DNA from: Linaria vulgaris
Lineage: Eukaryota; Streptophyta; Magnoliopsida; Lamiales; Plantaginaceae
Reading direction: 5' to 3'
Length of the DNA: 64,000 nucleotides
Assembly (NCBI GenBank): GCA_948329865.1
Contig: OX415249.1
Span: forward strand, 84,476,587-84,540,586
Shown: in pieces, positions 34,371 through 46,414 of the stretch
Numbering within the stretch: the stretch's first letter is position 1
Layout of the letters: every line of letters begins with the position of its first letter
Notes under the pieces: model-generated
Databases searched by the model: none
What the model saw: the letters and a program-made list of their open reading frames with translations, nothing else
Told to the model about the DNA's origin: nothing
Translations under genes and position numbers: made by a program

Positions 34371-35490
34371 TAGGATTTTTTTTGTTGTCGTGGTTTGTAA
34401 TGTATCTATATGTACTTTGCATTTTTGTTTGTAAATGAATGAACTTGGTTTGTGCTTCCAGTATTTTTGGGCTTATTTTCCTTCTTTCTAGCCTTATGGA
34501 ATTTGTATCGATTTTTTTTTGTGGGAATTCAAGGCGAGTACTTGCACAGTGTTATCAAGAGGTAGCTATTAGACGGTCTAAGTCTCCTTATAACTCATAT
34601 GGTGTTTAATTATCCTTACATTATCCTATCCCTCTTTTCAGCCTAAAGTCGAAAGGCTCGTACATCTTCTCTTGGGTGCTCGTTACGAGCGCTACCCTTG
34701 TGGGTTTAGGGCCTTTAAGGTAGTCACAAGTCCCCCATAGAGGCAATTTACAGGATTTATAATGGCCCTTCATTGTGTTGTGGGTAATTTGCATACCCTT
34801 CTTTCTTTTGCACGTGGTGGCATTTTTGGGCATAAAGAGGTGCCTCAAACCGTCTCTAGACCCGCAAGACCCCTTTGTATAAAGAGGGCGTAAAGAGGTG
34901 CCCTCGAAACTAGTTCTAGGACTAAGTGGTCCCTTTGAGTGGATGGATTCTATTGAAATTGTGAGTCTCCTTTAAAATCAGTTCTTGTGGGAGGGGGAGG
35001 GAGGGAGATGGACCCCTCGTTATATGTTGTAAGGTTTAAGAAGAAAGATAGCCTTATCGTAATACCATATACTTTGAGGAGGAGTTCTAACCTGGCGTGG
35101 CACCCTTGAAGTCAAGAGATGACTTTTCGGTGTGCTGTTTCTGCGGTCGTTGGGACCACTCTTTACGTAACTGTGTTGTTCCTCGTAGGAAGGTCTTTCT
35201 TTTTGAGGTTTGGGGTCGAATGTTTCTCGAGTAACGCGTGATCCTATTAGATTTGCCACGCTGGTGGTTGCTTCTTACTCGGATGCCACGTTCACCAGAT
35301 AATCATGTCATAACTCCATTCATTAAGAATATTTATGACCTTTTACGATCGTTTATCTGTTGGGCCACGAGGACTACCGTTACTACTCAATGATTTGCCC
35401 ATGTTTGCCAGGTGGTTGTGGTTGCATGTTCGAGGGGGTATTAGTGAAGAGGATATCCTTTATGAGGAGAGTTTCATTTTTCAGGTTCCC
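34371..35490. mobile_element. Retroelement-derived sequence upstream of a second antisense ORF
   Basis: The block 34909-34972 matches 14807-14873 in reverse complement, including ACTAAGTGGTCCC. There it lies about 0.7 kb upstream of an antisense ORF start, and here it precedes the TATA box at 35491 by a similar distance. The join between this and the preceding ORF remnant cannot be placed. No coding region is recognised. Confidence 0.45.
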
Positions 35491-35498
35491 TATAAATA
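35491..35498 (+). promoter_or_regulatory. TATA box of the interrupted antisense ORF
   Basis: TATAAATA is followed by a leader that is broken at about 35600 by a repeat insertion. The leader apparently resumes near 43834, with the ATG at 43936. In the inverted relative the TATA box lies about 145 bp from the ATG; with the insertion removed, the distance here is about 210 bp. Confidence 0.5.
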
Positions 35499-37007
35499 CC
35501 TGCACGGTATGATTTCTCTTACCAATGATAAGCGTTTATTTCGTGTGATTTAAGTATCCATTTTCTTACGCTTTTGAATGCTTACGAAGGCAAATTTACT
35601 TGTGTCATTAATTTCATGTTTTCTTAGGATTTTATAGAGTCAGGACAAAACGAGGCTAAAAGAGGCCAAAATGGATGTTTTAGGCGACAATGGATCAATA
35701 CACTATTTCAGAATGCTTCGGCGCTAAGGGAGCGCTTTTGCACTACACAAAGACAAAATATCGAAGATAGCGCAATTGAATAGGAAAACACCAGAAGGCC
35801 GCATGGATAAAATAGAAGGTCGTGCGAGCAGAAGTGCATCGTGTGTGTGGTGCACGATTAGTGGCACATAGCGCGGTGGAGTGCAATTAGAAGGAACTTA
35901 GGTCGATTGTCAAAAAACTAAAACAAAGCCCAGAGCGGAGAAAAAAACTGTAAATAGGAGGCCACGTTCAGCAGTTAGGGCATGAGCTCACCACCACTTA
36001 CAACCAGTTTCCGACAGAGAAACCCTGAGAGTTTGTCACCTGAGAGAAAATACCATCAAACTCTTGTTCTAGTTTAGTTGAGTCATTGTTTTGAGAGACA
36101 ATGTTTTGTGAGGAAGAAGATAGCAGAAGGGAGTCAAGAAGAGAGTCAAGCAACAACGTTCCACCGGATCAGAGAAGCTTTTTTTTATCTCTTTACTTTG
36201 TATATGATATTTACTTCTTTATTGATTATTAAACTCATGACTATGAGTAGCTAACCTACTCGTTGTTTAGAGTAATGGAGTAACTTTGATTTATGAATAT
36301 GTTTATTTACTTTACTTGATGTGTGTTTGATGATCTTCAATGTCTAGATTGAATTGTTACTTATGTTGTGTGACTGACCATACTCTCACTGGCAGAAATC
36401 AGAAGCACTCGTGTGAGGCTGCCGGAGTGTAGAATGCTAAGGATAGTATATGCAATTTGTGACTTTGGATTTGCGAAAGCAACTAATGCGCAACCTTTAG
36501 ATCAAACTAGATCAATTTTGACTGTGTACGTTTTGTTAGCATGATTCGAATAAGTTAATTGGATTGCAAATTTGATATCTCTTCTAAAACAACTGACACC
36601 TGGGTTGATTCCGTTAACACGGTAGGTTACTAGAGACTCATAAAGATGTGGTTGGGATAGCTCATGCCATATGTCACGGATCAATTAGACATATAAACAT
36701 AAAATAACTATCAAGTACTATAAGTAGATATAGGTTGTTTGTCTATTAACTATTATGGTTAAATTATTGTGAAACCCGACTTCTAAACAATCTTTTCAAT
36801 TATTGTTTACAACCACAATCAATCATTAAATTATGTCTTAATTAGCTAATTCAGTTAATCAATCTTTCTGCTAGCTTTTATTAGTTAAATTGCGTACTTA
36901 TTGTCATTAGTTTAATTATTTTAATTGCTTAAATTATTTTCTTGGATTCAAAACCAAAAACCAAAAAATAAGTTAATCACTTTTTTCTGCATTCTTAGAT
37001 AGATTTT

Positions 37008-38153
37008 TGTTAACGGGTTTGGAATTACGACCTAATTAACTGAATTATTTATTTGGGTTGGAACGCCTTTGCCCGTGGTTCAAAAACTAAGCGCTATTTA
37101 AAAAGAGAGAAAAATGACAAGAACATTCCTTCCTTTTATTCACTATGATCCACTCTTTTTCCGAGTCGATATGCGTATTTCCGAGTCTATACGTGTGTTT
37201 TCCCCAATTGTCCGACCTCCTTCTTTCTTTCCCTTCTTCTTTTGCTTATATAGAGTTGTTAGGGACAGATGTTGCTATGCATGGGCTTACAGGTGTCATT
37301 ATGCATGTGGTGGTGCTTTACACGCGTTACAATGTTTATTTAACCAATAAGATAACGTCTATCTTAAGTGCTGACTGTATCATTTTATCTTCTTCCAAGG
37401 GCTTTGGATTTCTTCATGATGAGGGGTAGACTGCCTTCTTTGTCTCCGAGGGCTTATTGTGACTTGAGGGCAAAGTTTGGGTGGTCTCTTAGTGACAGTG
37501 TTTCTCCGATATGAGTGTATTCTGGAGTGAGTGGTCCAGGATATTCTCCGAGAGGGTGTTTATTCATGAGTTGATCTCCGAGGGGTTCTTTAGCCTTCGT
37601 GGGTAAGTGTTTTCTTTCTCCGAGTGCCCAGAAAGTGTCGTTCTGTAATTCTTACGTTATTGTGAAGTTCCGTCCTTTGGGTTGGTCGACTGGGGTAGTG
37701 TTCCAAGAGCATTTGTATTGGGAGTGCATAGTAAGGAAGTGTTTTTGTCAAGTTTATGGGACTCTGTTGGTTTCCGATAGCTCCAGTGGGCGTTGATAGG
37801 TTGGTTCTTTTAACTCATCTTTTCCGAGGGTTCATACTTCTCGGAGAAGCAGAATGAGTGGGGCGAGTGCTTGTCCGATGCTGCGGTAGTTCCAATAGCA
37901 GCTAATCCGTGGAATTCTCCCTTCTGACGTGTACTCCGATAGGCGTTGGCCTTTGTTACGGATTCCGCCTGTTGGGCCATTAGGCACGATTTTGCTTCAG
38001 TATTTGATTTCTGAAGATGTGCTCCGAGGGATACTTGGGGTGTGATACCTGTATCGTGGATGAAGGTCGCATAATCATATAATAATATATCTGGTAATTC
38101 CAGTAATTGATTTATTGTCTATTTTAAGCAGGTGAATTTTCATCCTTTTAACA
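37008..38153 (-). repeat. 3' LTR of the pol-less element
   Basis: Length 1146 bp. In the minus direction it carries TATATAAG near 37243-37252. It holds a dozen or more CCGAG/CCGAT words. One terminal base differs from the other LTR (CTTTTAACA against CCTGTTAACA). Confidence 0.85.
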
Positions 38154-38163
38154 AACCCCCCCA
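38154..38163 (-). other. Polypurine tract
   Basis: On the minus strand this reads TGGGGGGGTT and abuts the 3' LTR start (TGTTAAAAGG). This is the expected site for plus-strand DNA priming. Confidence 0.7.
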
Positions 38164-38669
38164 GTTTTTAGTGAAGTTGGTTACTACGACTGCACTAGAA
38201 ACTTAATAGGTCGAAGGGTACGAGGGCTCGAATATCGTAGATTTTGTCAGGTATTACACCGGGAATGTTTCATAAGGCCTCGTGGAACTCTCCGGGGATG
38301 TCGTAGACATTTGTCAGTGACATTTGTCTTTGTTCGACGTTTCCCTCGTTCTTGGTATTACCTTTAAAAAGGTGAGAGGAGTATCATGGTTACTCTCTCC
38401 GAGGCGAGTGATTCCTGATGTATTCTGGAATGTGCCCTCGTTAGATCAATATCGGGGCATTAATTAATGTTGTGCCATTTAATGGTGGTTTTAAATGCAA
38501 TTAATGATAATTTAATGCCACATTTATGTATAGTGCGGAGATCGAAGCGTTTTGACCGTTGTGTTTCCGTAATCGAGGAGACGTGACAGTTAATAGCACT
38601 ATGCACGACTTTTAATCGTGGGATGTGAGTGGGTTTAGTGGTCATTTAAGGCATTTATTGGGCGTAGGG

Positions 38670-38677
38670 TTTATAAA
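38670..38677 (+). promoter_or_regulatory. Internal TATA box for the antisense ORF
   Basis: TTTATAAA lies about 105 bp before ATG 38774 and more than 500 bp inside the LTR, on the strand opposite to the element's own transcript. The CTTCT-rich leader between box and ATG looks like a normal plant 5' UTR. Confidence 0.6.
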
Positions 38678-38773
38678 CCCTCTTCTTTCCTAATCACATT
38701 CTTACTTGCAACTTTAAGCGAAAATTTTTCTTTCTGCAAAAAACTTCTCTGATCTTCTAACGAATTCCGTTAA

Positions 38774-41455
38774 TGGCATCTCAATCTACTACCAACCTGG
38801 TGTCGGCCGCTTCCGGCACCGGAGGAGCAGCGAGGGCGACGTTTCTGAATTCTTGAAAGAGGAGCGCAGCGGTGGCGGTGGCGAGTGGCAGTGGTGGTGC
38901 CGGAAAGGCAAAAAGGTTGAAGAAGAAAGTCAAAAAGGGTGGCGTACCGCGGGCTACCCAGAAAGTGGGTGATACGGTTAGCACCGCTTCGGAGAAGGAA
39001 GTTCGAAATTTATTCGTTGAGTACGGAGCTTCTGGCCGTAACGTGGAGGTGATGGTGCCGGAAGCCTACCACCGGGGTGATTCTCCTCCGCCGGGGCATC
39101 TAACGGTGTATTATCCTCAAATAAAGGCGGGACTGCGTTCTTTCTTCCCGCCATTCTACTGTGAAATTTTCAATTACTGCAATCTATGCCCTAGCCAACT
39201 CGCCCCTAATTCTTTCACGGCGTTGGCTCTTTTCGTGTTTTGGTGTCTGGTGAGAGGCATCGAATGCACGAGAGATAGGTTTTTTGCTATCTTTGAGCTG
39301 AAGCCGTCTCCGGGGGGAGGTTCTTTCTATTGCTTCACCCATCGGGATAAGGATGATCGGATCTCCGAGGGCAACATCACCTCCCACAGTTCATGGAAAA
39401 ACAAGTTTTTCTTCATATGTCCTGCTGAGGGAGAGTGGGATATACCCCTGACTTGGAGGGAGCCCACTTTTCCCGAGAGAGTGATGGACGATACACTGGT
39501 GTTCTCACCGGTGTTTTATGCAAAGCCTTTGGTGGAGTCGAAGGACTTTATTCGCCTCTATCGGACCGTGGGATTGAGGCACATTGCTCCGGTAGACAAA
39601 ATCAAGACTCCTCTGGCTATCCCCGAGAAGCTCTTCGATACCTTTGGTAAGTACTTACATCCCTTATCTTACAGGTGTTTTTTCTATCTTTATCTAACTT
39701 GTAACCGTCTCTGTAGTGAATGTTCTACGACCGTTCATGGTGGAGAACGAGGACGTGGTAACCAAGAAAGGGAAGTCTACACTAGGAGAGGGTGAAGCCC
39801 TCGATACTGCGGAGGGTGAGAACGAGCAAGGGGGGACTCGTTTAAGGGTTGCTTCAGTCACGTCCCGGTCGTCTAGCGGAACTTCTGATACCCCTGAGGA
39901 AGCGGGGTTAGGCGTGACTTCCGCAGATGCAGGTCTTGCGGGAGTATTTGTCATAGTGGGTGGGTATGATGAGGTTGGGATAGAGGGGATGCCTTTACCA
40001 CCCCCAGGTGTTATCAACATACCCTCCTCCTCAGAGTTATCGGGGGATTCTGCGTATGCACTACTATCGACTCCTCACAAAGGGATGTGTTTTTCCCTAG
40101 CCTTAGACGGTACTGAAACATTATACACTTCTTCTATCTATACGGGAATCTGCTTTAGATAGACGAAGGGATAGCTTTTCTTAGAAAAATTTCTGATTCG
40201 CAGGAGGTGACGGCCTTTTTGGTCTAGAAGGCGGGTCGTTTCCCTCGGACCCCGCCCCTCTTCCCGCTTTTGAGGATACAATGAGTTTACTGGACGAGAT
40301 TCTGGCTGCGGGTCCCCCGCTTACGGGTGCTCCCGCTCCGGGACCATTCGCGGCCATCCAGTCAGATAGTCCCGTAGTCACTCAGGTACCACTGTCGGGG
40401 GGAGTACCTCCAGGGAGGCCTTCGTCTTCTAATGCTCCAGCCTTAGGACGAGAGCCTAGTTCCGAAGACGCCTAGGTGGCTCTCGAGACTGTTACTCGAT
40501 ATCTAACGGCTGCCAGTTCCCTGCCAGCGGACGGGTGGCAATTCGTTCGAGCTTGTACTAACAACGTGGCTATGCTGGTAAGTTTTTATTTATCTAATTC
40601 GCTTAAGATCCTTTGTCGGGATCTTTATTCCTTTGTTTTGCTTTCTTAGGCACCTAAAATGCTTCCTCTTCTGTTACTCGAGGTCGAGAAGTTGTAAAAA
40701 CTGGCAAGCGCAACTGAAGAGAGGTCTCGGAAGCTAGAGGCGGAGAACAAGGATCTCCGAGAAAGAATGGGGAAGTACGAAAAGGCTTCGGCCAAGATCA
40801 CACAGCACAACCAAGACTTGAGGGGGGAAAATAAGCAGCTCCACTCTTCAGTAAAGGAGATGGAGGCCTCAGGGCTTGTATTGAAAGAAAGGGTGACATT
40901 GCTCGAGGAGGAAAAAACTGCTCGGGAGGCAAGGCAAAAGGAGTTGGAGCAGAATCTGTCCCAGGCACTGGGCCAGGTGGATACTCTTAACGAGAGGTTG
41001 TCACAGGTTATGGTTCCGGGGGCATTACCTCCGAGGAGGTGCAGCAAAGGGTGGATGCTGCTGTTAAGCAAGCTCGAGAGGACGCTACTGCTCACGTGAA
41101 GGAACTATACATCAGTAAGAACCAAGGATACTTAGCAGGATATGCTATGTGGGGGTTCCTTCAATGCTTCGGGCAGGTGCGCAGTAAGGTGGCTCCCAAT
41201 TTAGATCCGCGGGTAGTCAACATTGCAGAGATGCACAGGCCTACTCTGGATCAGGCCTACGACCTCTTCAAAAAGAGTAGCTCTCAACTTCCTCCCTCCT
41301 CCTCTTCCCCAACTCGGGTGCCCTTGACAGCGATACTTCTGCGGCCTTCAGTTCACGCCCCCTCCCCCCCCCCCCCCCCCCCGAGTGGGGGTCCAGGCTG
41401 TTTCCTCTGGCGTTCCTCCTCCTACGAGTGCTCCGGTTCTTCCCTCCACCACTGA
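38774..41455 (+). pseudogene. Antisense ORF, Transposase_28-like (putative gypsy-type transposon protein), spliced
   Basis: ATG 38774 (MASQSTTNLVSA) opens a short frame; a one-base shift near 38855 leads into the long frame to 39646. That frame has a Lys-rich patch and then the Transposase_28-like domain: PPPGHLTVYYPQIKAGLRSFFPP, LCPSQLAPNSF, RGIECTRDRFF. A 70-nt intron (39647-39716) has good GT..AG borders and joins FDTF to VNVLRPFMVENED in frame. Further exons are suggested by AG at 40202 and by an intron 40579-40650. A long coiled coil (about 40690-41010) and a helical tail (GYLAGYAMWGFLQCF) follow. Stops at 40473 and 40695 and a frameshift near 41010 indicate this copy is no longer intact. 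Function unknown; antisense ORFs of this type are known from Tat-lineage elements. Confidence 0.7.
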
Positions 41456-42345
41456 ACCAGATCCCGTCTCCTCAAGTGTTCTACCCCCCAGTCTTAGGGG
41501 TTTTTTAATCTGTTTTCTCTTAAGCACCATTGTACTTGTTATTATTTTTATGTGTAATGGTACTTTTATTCCTTGTTTGAAATGAAACTTCTTTTCCGTG
41601 TTAATAGTCACATAACTTTTCAGCGTATTATGAATACTTGGTCCCTTTCCTTTAATTGTAGAATTTTAAGATTGGGTTTAAAGAAATGAGATAGCATCTC
41701 ACTCTCACTGGCCAAACAACTTACTTAGCATAACGTGTCTATTTGCAGCGCAAGTTTGGGAAAATATACTTTCCTAAATAGGAGTATCCCCTGACACGCC
41801 CTCGTGGCTTTTTATAGTATGCTTTGGGCTGCTCAACTTAATTCGGTTATTTCGAGGAAAGTGTCCTAAGTATATATAGGCGCTTAGAGTTTAGTGAATA
41901 TTTTCACATCCTTTCGAAGAATCATTCCAATAGAATTGTTACATCCTCATCACTTTTAATTATGTAGACTTTCGGAAAGCCTTTGATGAGAGAGTACGAA
42001 TGAAGTTTCCCAGAGTAATTGCTCTCGGAGGTATTCTCCGAGGCCACTAGACCATGTCTTCCCCTCTTCCCACAAGTTTTGTATCGACTCCGCGCAAGTA
42101 TTTACATAGTAAATTAGAGAATCTTATGATTTTTCACGAAGATATCCAAAATCGGAATCGAACTACAACTAGTAAAGGAAGGAAACTTATCTTTGGTGCG
42201 TATCGTTTCATTGTTGTAACACCTGCTTTCCCTTTTGGTTGTGGCAATGATCCCACGAACTTGCTTAAGGGTTTAATGACCGCGAGAATAAATTCTCCCT
42301 GATTGGCATTGTTCTTGAACGCTCTCGAAGACAAATCTTATGGCG

Positions 42346-42364
42346 TTCCCACAGACGGCGCCAT
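42346..42364 (-). other. Primer-binding site of the pol-less element
   Basis: The minus strand begins ATGGCGCCGTCTGTGGGAA, three bases inside the LTR that ends at 42367. It is identical in core to the site at 712-729. Confidence 0.8.
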
Positions 42365-42366
42365 GT

Positions 42367-43515
42367 TGTTAACGGTTTTGGAATTACGACCTAATTAACT
42401 GAATTATTTATTTGGGTTGGAACGCCTTTGCCCGTGGTTCAAAAACTAAGCGCTATTTAAAAAGAGAGAAAAAGTGACAAGAACATTCATTCCTTTTATT
42501 CACTATGATCCACTCTTTTTCCGAGTCGATATGCGTATTTCCGAGTCTATACGTGTGTTTTCCCCAATTGTCCGACCTCCTTCTTTCTTTCCCTTCTTCC
42601 TTTGCTTATATAGAGTTGTTAGGGACAGGTGTTGCTATGCATGGGCTTATAGGTGTCGTTATGCATGTGGTGGTGCTTTACACGCGTTACAATGTTTATT
42701 TAACCAATAAGATAACGTCTATCTTAAGTGCTGACTGTATCCTTTTATCTTCTTCCGAGGGCTTTGGACTTCTTCATGATGAGGGGTAGACTGCCTTCTT
42801 TGTCTCCGAGGGCTTATTGTGACTTGAGGGCAAAGTTTGGGTGGTCTCTTAGTGACAGTGTTTCTCCGATAGGGGTGTATTCTGGAGTGAGTGGTCCAGG
42901 ATATTCTCCGAGAGGGTGTTTATTCATGAGTTGATCTCCGAGGGGTTCTTTAGCCTTCGTGGGTAAGTGTTTTCTTTCTCCGAGTGCCCGGAAAGTGTCG
43001 TTCTGTAATTCTTACGTTATTGTGAAGTTCCGTCCTTTGGGTTGGTCGACTGGGGTAGTGTTCCGAGAGCATTTGTATTGGGAGTGCATAGTAAGAAAGT
43101 ATTTTTGTCAAGTTTCTGGGACTTTGTTGGTTTCCGATAACTCCAGTGGGCGTTGATAGGTTGGTTCTTTTAACTCATCTTTTCCGAGGGTTCATACTTC
43201 TCGGAGAAGTAGAATGAGTGGGGCGGAGTGCTTGTCCGATGCTGCGGTAGTTCCAATAGCAGCTAATCCATGGAATTCTCTCTTCTGACGTGTACTCCGA
43301 TAGGCGTTGGCCTTGGTTACGGATTCCGCCTGTTGGGCCATTAGGCACGATTTTGCTTCAATATTTGATTTTTTGAAGATGTGCTCCGAGGGATACTTGG
43401 GGTGTGATACCTGTATCGTGGATGCATGTCGCATAATCATATAATAACATATCTGGTAATTCCAGTAATTGATTTATTGTCTATTTTAAGCAGGTGAATT
43501 TTCATCCTGTTAACA
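42367..43515 (-). repeat. 5' LTR of the pol-less element
   Basis: Length 1149 bp. It starts TGTTAACGG and ends CCTGTTAACA. The minus-strand TATA box TATATAAG lies near 42603-42612, giving a long U3 to its right and a short R/U5 of about 215 bp to its left. It is nearly collinear with 37008-38153. Confidence 0.85.
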
Positions 43516-43935
43516 ATTTTCATTGCATTCTAGATTAAGCTTCTTAGCATAGAAAACATTCAAAACATTCTCAGTATAGAAAGAATTCACATCATTCTAA
43601 GTATTCATTACATTCTACAAACACAAGAGAAAAGATAGTGACAGTCGTTAATGTTTTTCATTTAAGTGATTCATTCATTAATCCACCACTCTATTGGGAT
43701 ACAATACTTGGTTTGCAACTATACTTTCCATTTTATTATTACTCTATTCGTGCACGTGAGACAAAGTGAGATTTAGGTGTAACATTCTTGTGTTGACTTA
43801 TTTTCTATATTATTATAATTAAAGCACCCATCAATCACCACCTTTTTCTTATTATTCTTAACAATTTTCTTAAACTAGAATACTCTGTGCAAGATTCTCC
43901 CTTTTTTTCCAGTTGTCGTTTTACTCCAAGATATC

Positions 43936-46403
43936 ATGGAGCAGGCCAATTCGGAAGTATCAAACATTTTAATCGGTGAGTCAGACTCCATTGGTACATC
44001 CAGTCTGCTTACGACGTTCTCTCCTTATGTGGTGAACTTGGGACTGGGTGCTGGTCGGTCTCCCGTTGCAGGTTCGGGGAGGTGGCGTTATTAGATTCTA
44101 GTGTGGCTTCTCAGACCCGCTGTCATCGAGTTGCACAAATAGTCGCCATGTCTAAAGTGTGTTGTAATCATCGAGGCGTCATGTTGGTGAATGTGAGGGA
44201 AGTTAGTGCAGGCGAGGGCGTCTCTTCTACGATGGCTCCACCCCAAGCCGTTGATAAGGGCGACTTTTTTGAGGGGGACCTTATAACCCGCCTGCGTCTG
44301 GAACCGAGTTATTGCCATGTTATTTCAAGCTGGGGTCTCTTGTAGGCCCAGGGAGAATCAGGACCTTATCTAGTTCGGCGGCTTAAGATTTTGTGCGCCT
44401 CTTGTTCGAAGGGGTGTCTTTGGATGTGTCTAAGTTTGACATATTAATTCCCCAAGCAAACCAGCATGTGTATGATCCTCTGGCAGGATATTTGACGGTG
44501 TACGCAAAGCAGGTTCATTGTGTCCTCCGTTGGTTATTTCATCCCTTCGTGCGAAGATTGCTTCAATGTCTGTAGATTTGTCCTAGTCAACTACTTCCCT
44601 CATCCTTTTGACATATGGTGATGTTCCTGTTGTGCTGTAGTTTAATGGACATAGAATGCTCCTCTCTTCACTTTTCGACCACTTTTTCACTACACGTAGT
44701 GCTCTCAGACCCTTCTTTTTTTTTACTTCAAGTTGGTCGGTCTCTCTCTCTCTCTCTCTCTCTTTCTGGAGGTGGGGACCCCTATGGGTGAGGGCGACGC
44801 TTGGAGGGTAGATTTTCTACTTAGCTCCTTGCAACTTTAGGATTTTAGAATTGGCGGTTCGTACTCGGTGGGGTATGGGTACATGTGCGTTTGTCTGTAG
44901 CGGGGCGACTAAGGTAAGAGTTGAAGAGGAGAGGTTTATATTCGGGTTGCTAAGACGTGTCTTCTATGCTAAATTATTCAGTGTCCATGATCGTGACGTG
45001 GCGAAATCTGATCCGTGTGATCAAATCACATAGATCAGATCTATACCGTCGGCTTAGGGCTTCAACATGCCGCCGAAGTGTTGGAGTTTCCAGAAGGTTC
45101 CATCCACACGAGCCCCTTGTTTAGTAAACTATTTTTTTAGGGGCTACTCGATCCCTCGATCCTAGATTTAAACTTGTGAGTTTTATGGTTTTAGGGGCTA
45201 AAATAGACGTGCATGCTTGGATGGCTTTCTCTGAGGGTTATTTGCTTCCTTTGGCGTGCCCTACTGGTTTTCGAGGGAGGTTAATCCACTAACTTTGATT
45301 TTTTTCCCTACCTCTTCAGCTGAGGGGTACCCAGGCTTCTTCATGGATTTGAACTGGGGTTCACTAACCCGACATGCCAACCCTTGCGACTATTCGACGA
45401 AGGTTCTAGTCACATGCTTCGTTCATCGGGTTTGCAAACGGAGGAGTTGGGTTACCCTTTTTTGCTAGGTATGACGGATGGTCTTTCCCTTTTTACGGGG
45501 GTGCAAGGGAGTTCGGCATACTACCGGTCGTATCTGTGCAGTTTGCAAAATGAGAGGGATAGGGAATTTTTACTACATTTTTATTTTTCTGTTGTGCAGG
45601 ATTTTTTTAGTACGAAAGCTTGCGATGTATTTCTCCTTTCTTTTGTCTTGCTTTTTGCAGTTTTCTAGGTCACATTTATCCCTTTTGGAGTTCTTTACGA
45701 ACATTATTATGTTTAAATGATGGTAGTTATCGCTTCTGGTGGAAGCTATGGGAGAGCAATACATGACTTCTCTCTTCGATATACCACCCTACGAAAGCGT
45801 TGCCACAAGCTAGAGCTAGCATTGTAATATGCTCGTGGGAAATTGGAGCAGAAAGATGTTGAGATTAAGGCTCTTCGAGCCATGAAAACTTGGAGCTCTG
45901 ACGGAAGTAGGGGACATTGGAAATGACATTGAAGACAATGGATGGGCGGTCAAATCAGGGGAAGAAGTGGTTAAAAATTATGGTTTTACGTCTTGGTCAA
46001 ACGGACAAGCTTCTACGTACGACAACGGCGCAAAGGGACGAATAACGATGCCATTTGATGGATTTAGGGCTCTTGGTCAGGAGAAGCTAGGGAAGGCCCG
46101 AGATGAGGCTTCCCTGGGAACGGAGGGTCTGGACGGCTCTTTTAATTATTGTTGATGGGCTACGAAATCTGTCAAGACGTGGTTCAATCGATGCCGAATT
46201 TTTCTGCTGATTTGGTGATTCCTAGTTTGGTAGTTGCTCCCCCTTGAAGGGACTTTTGGATCCTCGGACTCTGATGGCGATAGGTTTGAATTGACCTCAC
46301 TAGCTTGAGCCCGGAGACGTTGGTTTGTCAGGTATTATCGCTCCCATAGCTCATCTGATGGGGACATCGGATGACGATCATTGGGTCGTAGTGCATGAAG
46401 GGA
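43936..46403 (+). pseudogene. Antisense ORF remnant (Transposase_28 type) of the outer element
   Basis: Starts MEQANSEVSN at 43936. Broken frames continue with GVSLDVSKFDILIPQ and YDPLAGYLTVY (about 44410-44510), then CPSQL and MDIECS, which align with GHLTVYYPQ, CPSQL and RGIECT of the ORF at 38872. Later pieces (LGYPFLLG, QNERDREFLL at 45445-45577) match the minus-strand remnant at 12553-12741. Many stops and shifts make it non-functional. It is cut off from its promoter by the 35601-43833 insertion and is followed by the hAT element at 46415. A (TC)n run lies at 44734-44763. Confidence 0.6.
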
Positions 46404-46414
46404 AGCGTCCCATC

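Larger units (their letters stand above)
37008..43515 (-). mobile_element. Complete pol-less Tat-like LTR retrotransposon carrying an antisense ORF
   Basis: Two LTRs (37008-38153 and 42367-43515) begin TGTTAAC and end GTTAACA or TTTAACA, and the element is flanked by ATTTT at 37003-37007 and 43516-43520. On the minus strand the primer-binding site follows the right LTR (42346-42364) and a G-rich polypurine tract precedes the left LTR (38154-38163), so the element is read right to left. The 4.2-kb interior has no recognisable protease, reverse transcriptase or integrase. Its main content is a plus-strand, multi-exon Transposase_28-like ORF. Mobilisation would need proteins from a relative. By eye the LTRs differ at roughly three dozen positions, which suggests a fairly recent insertion. 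Confidence 0.85.
35601..43833 (+). repeat. Solo-LTR-like repeat interrupted by a younger LTR element
   Basis: The repeat sequence is 35601-37007 plus 43521-43833, about 1.7 kb once the insertion is removed. It starts TGTGTCATTAATTTCATG and ends CACCCATCA. Both ends are homologous to the inverted repeat at 14935-16429. It contains no coding region. It sits in the 5' leader of the outer antisense ORF. A clear target duplication was not found. Its interruption at 37007/43521 is bounded by ATTTT on both sides. Confidence 0.6.

Noticed and set aside
37114..37429. Plus-strand frames inside the LTR, repeated at 42474-42789
   Set aside because: They lie wholly inside the LTR repeat and overlap the minus-strand TATA region; repetition reflects the two LTRs, not a gene.
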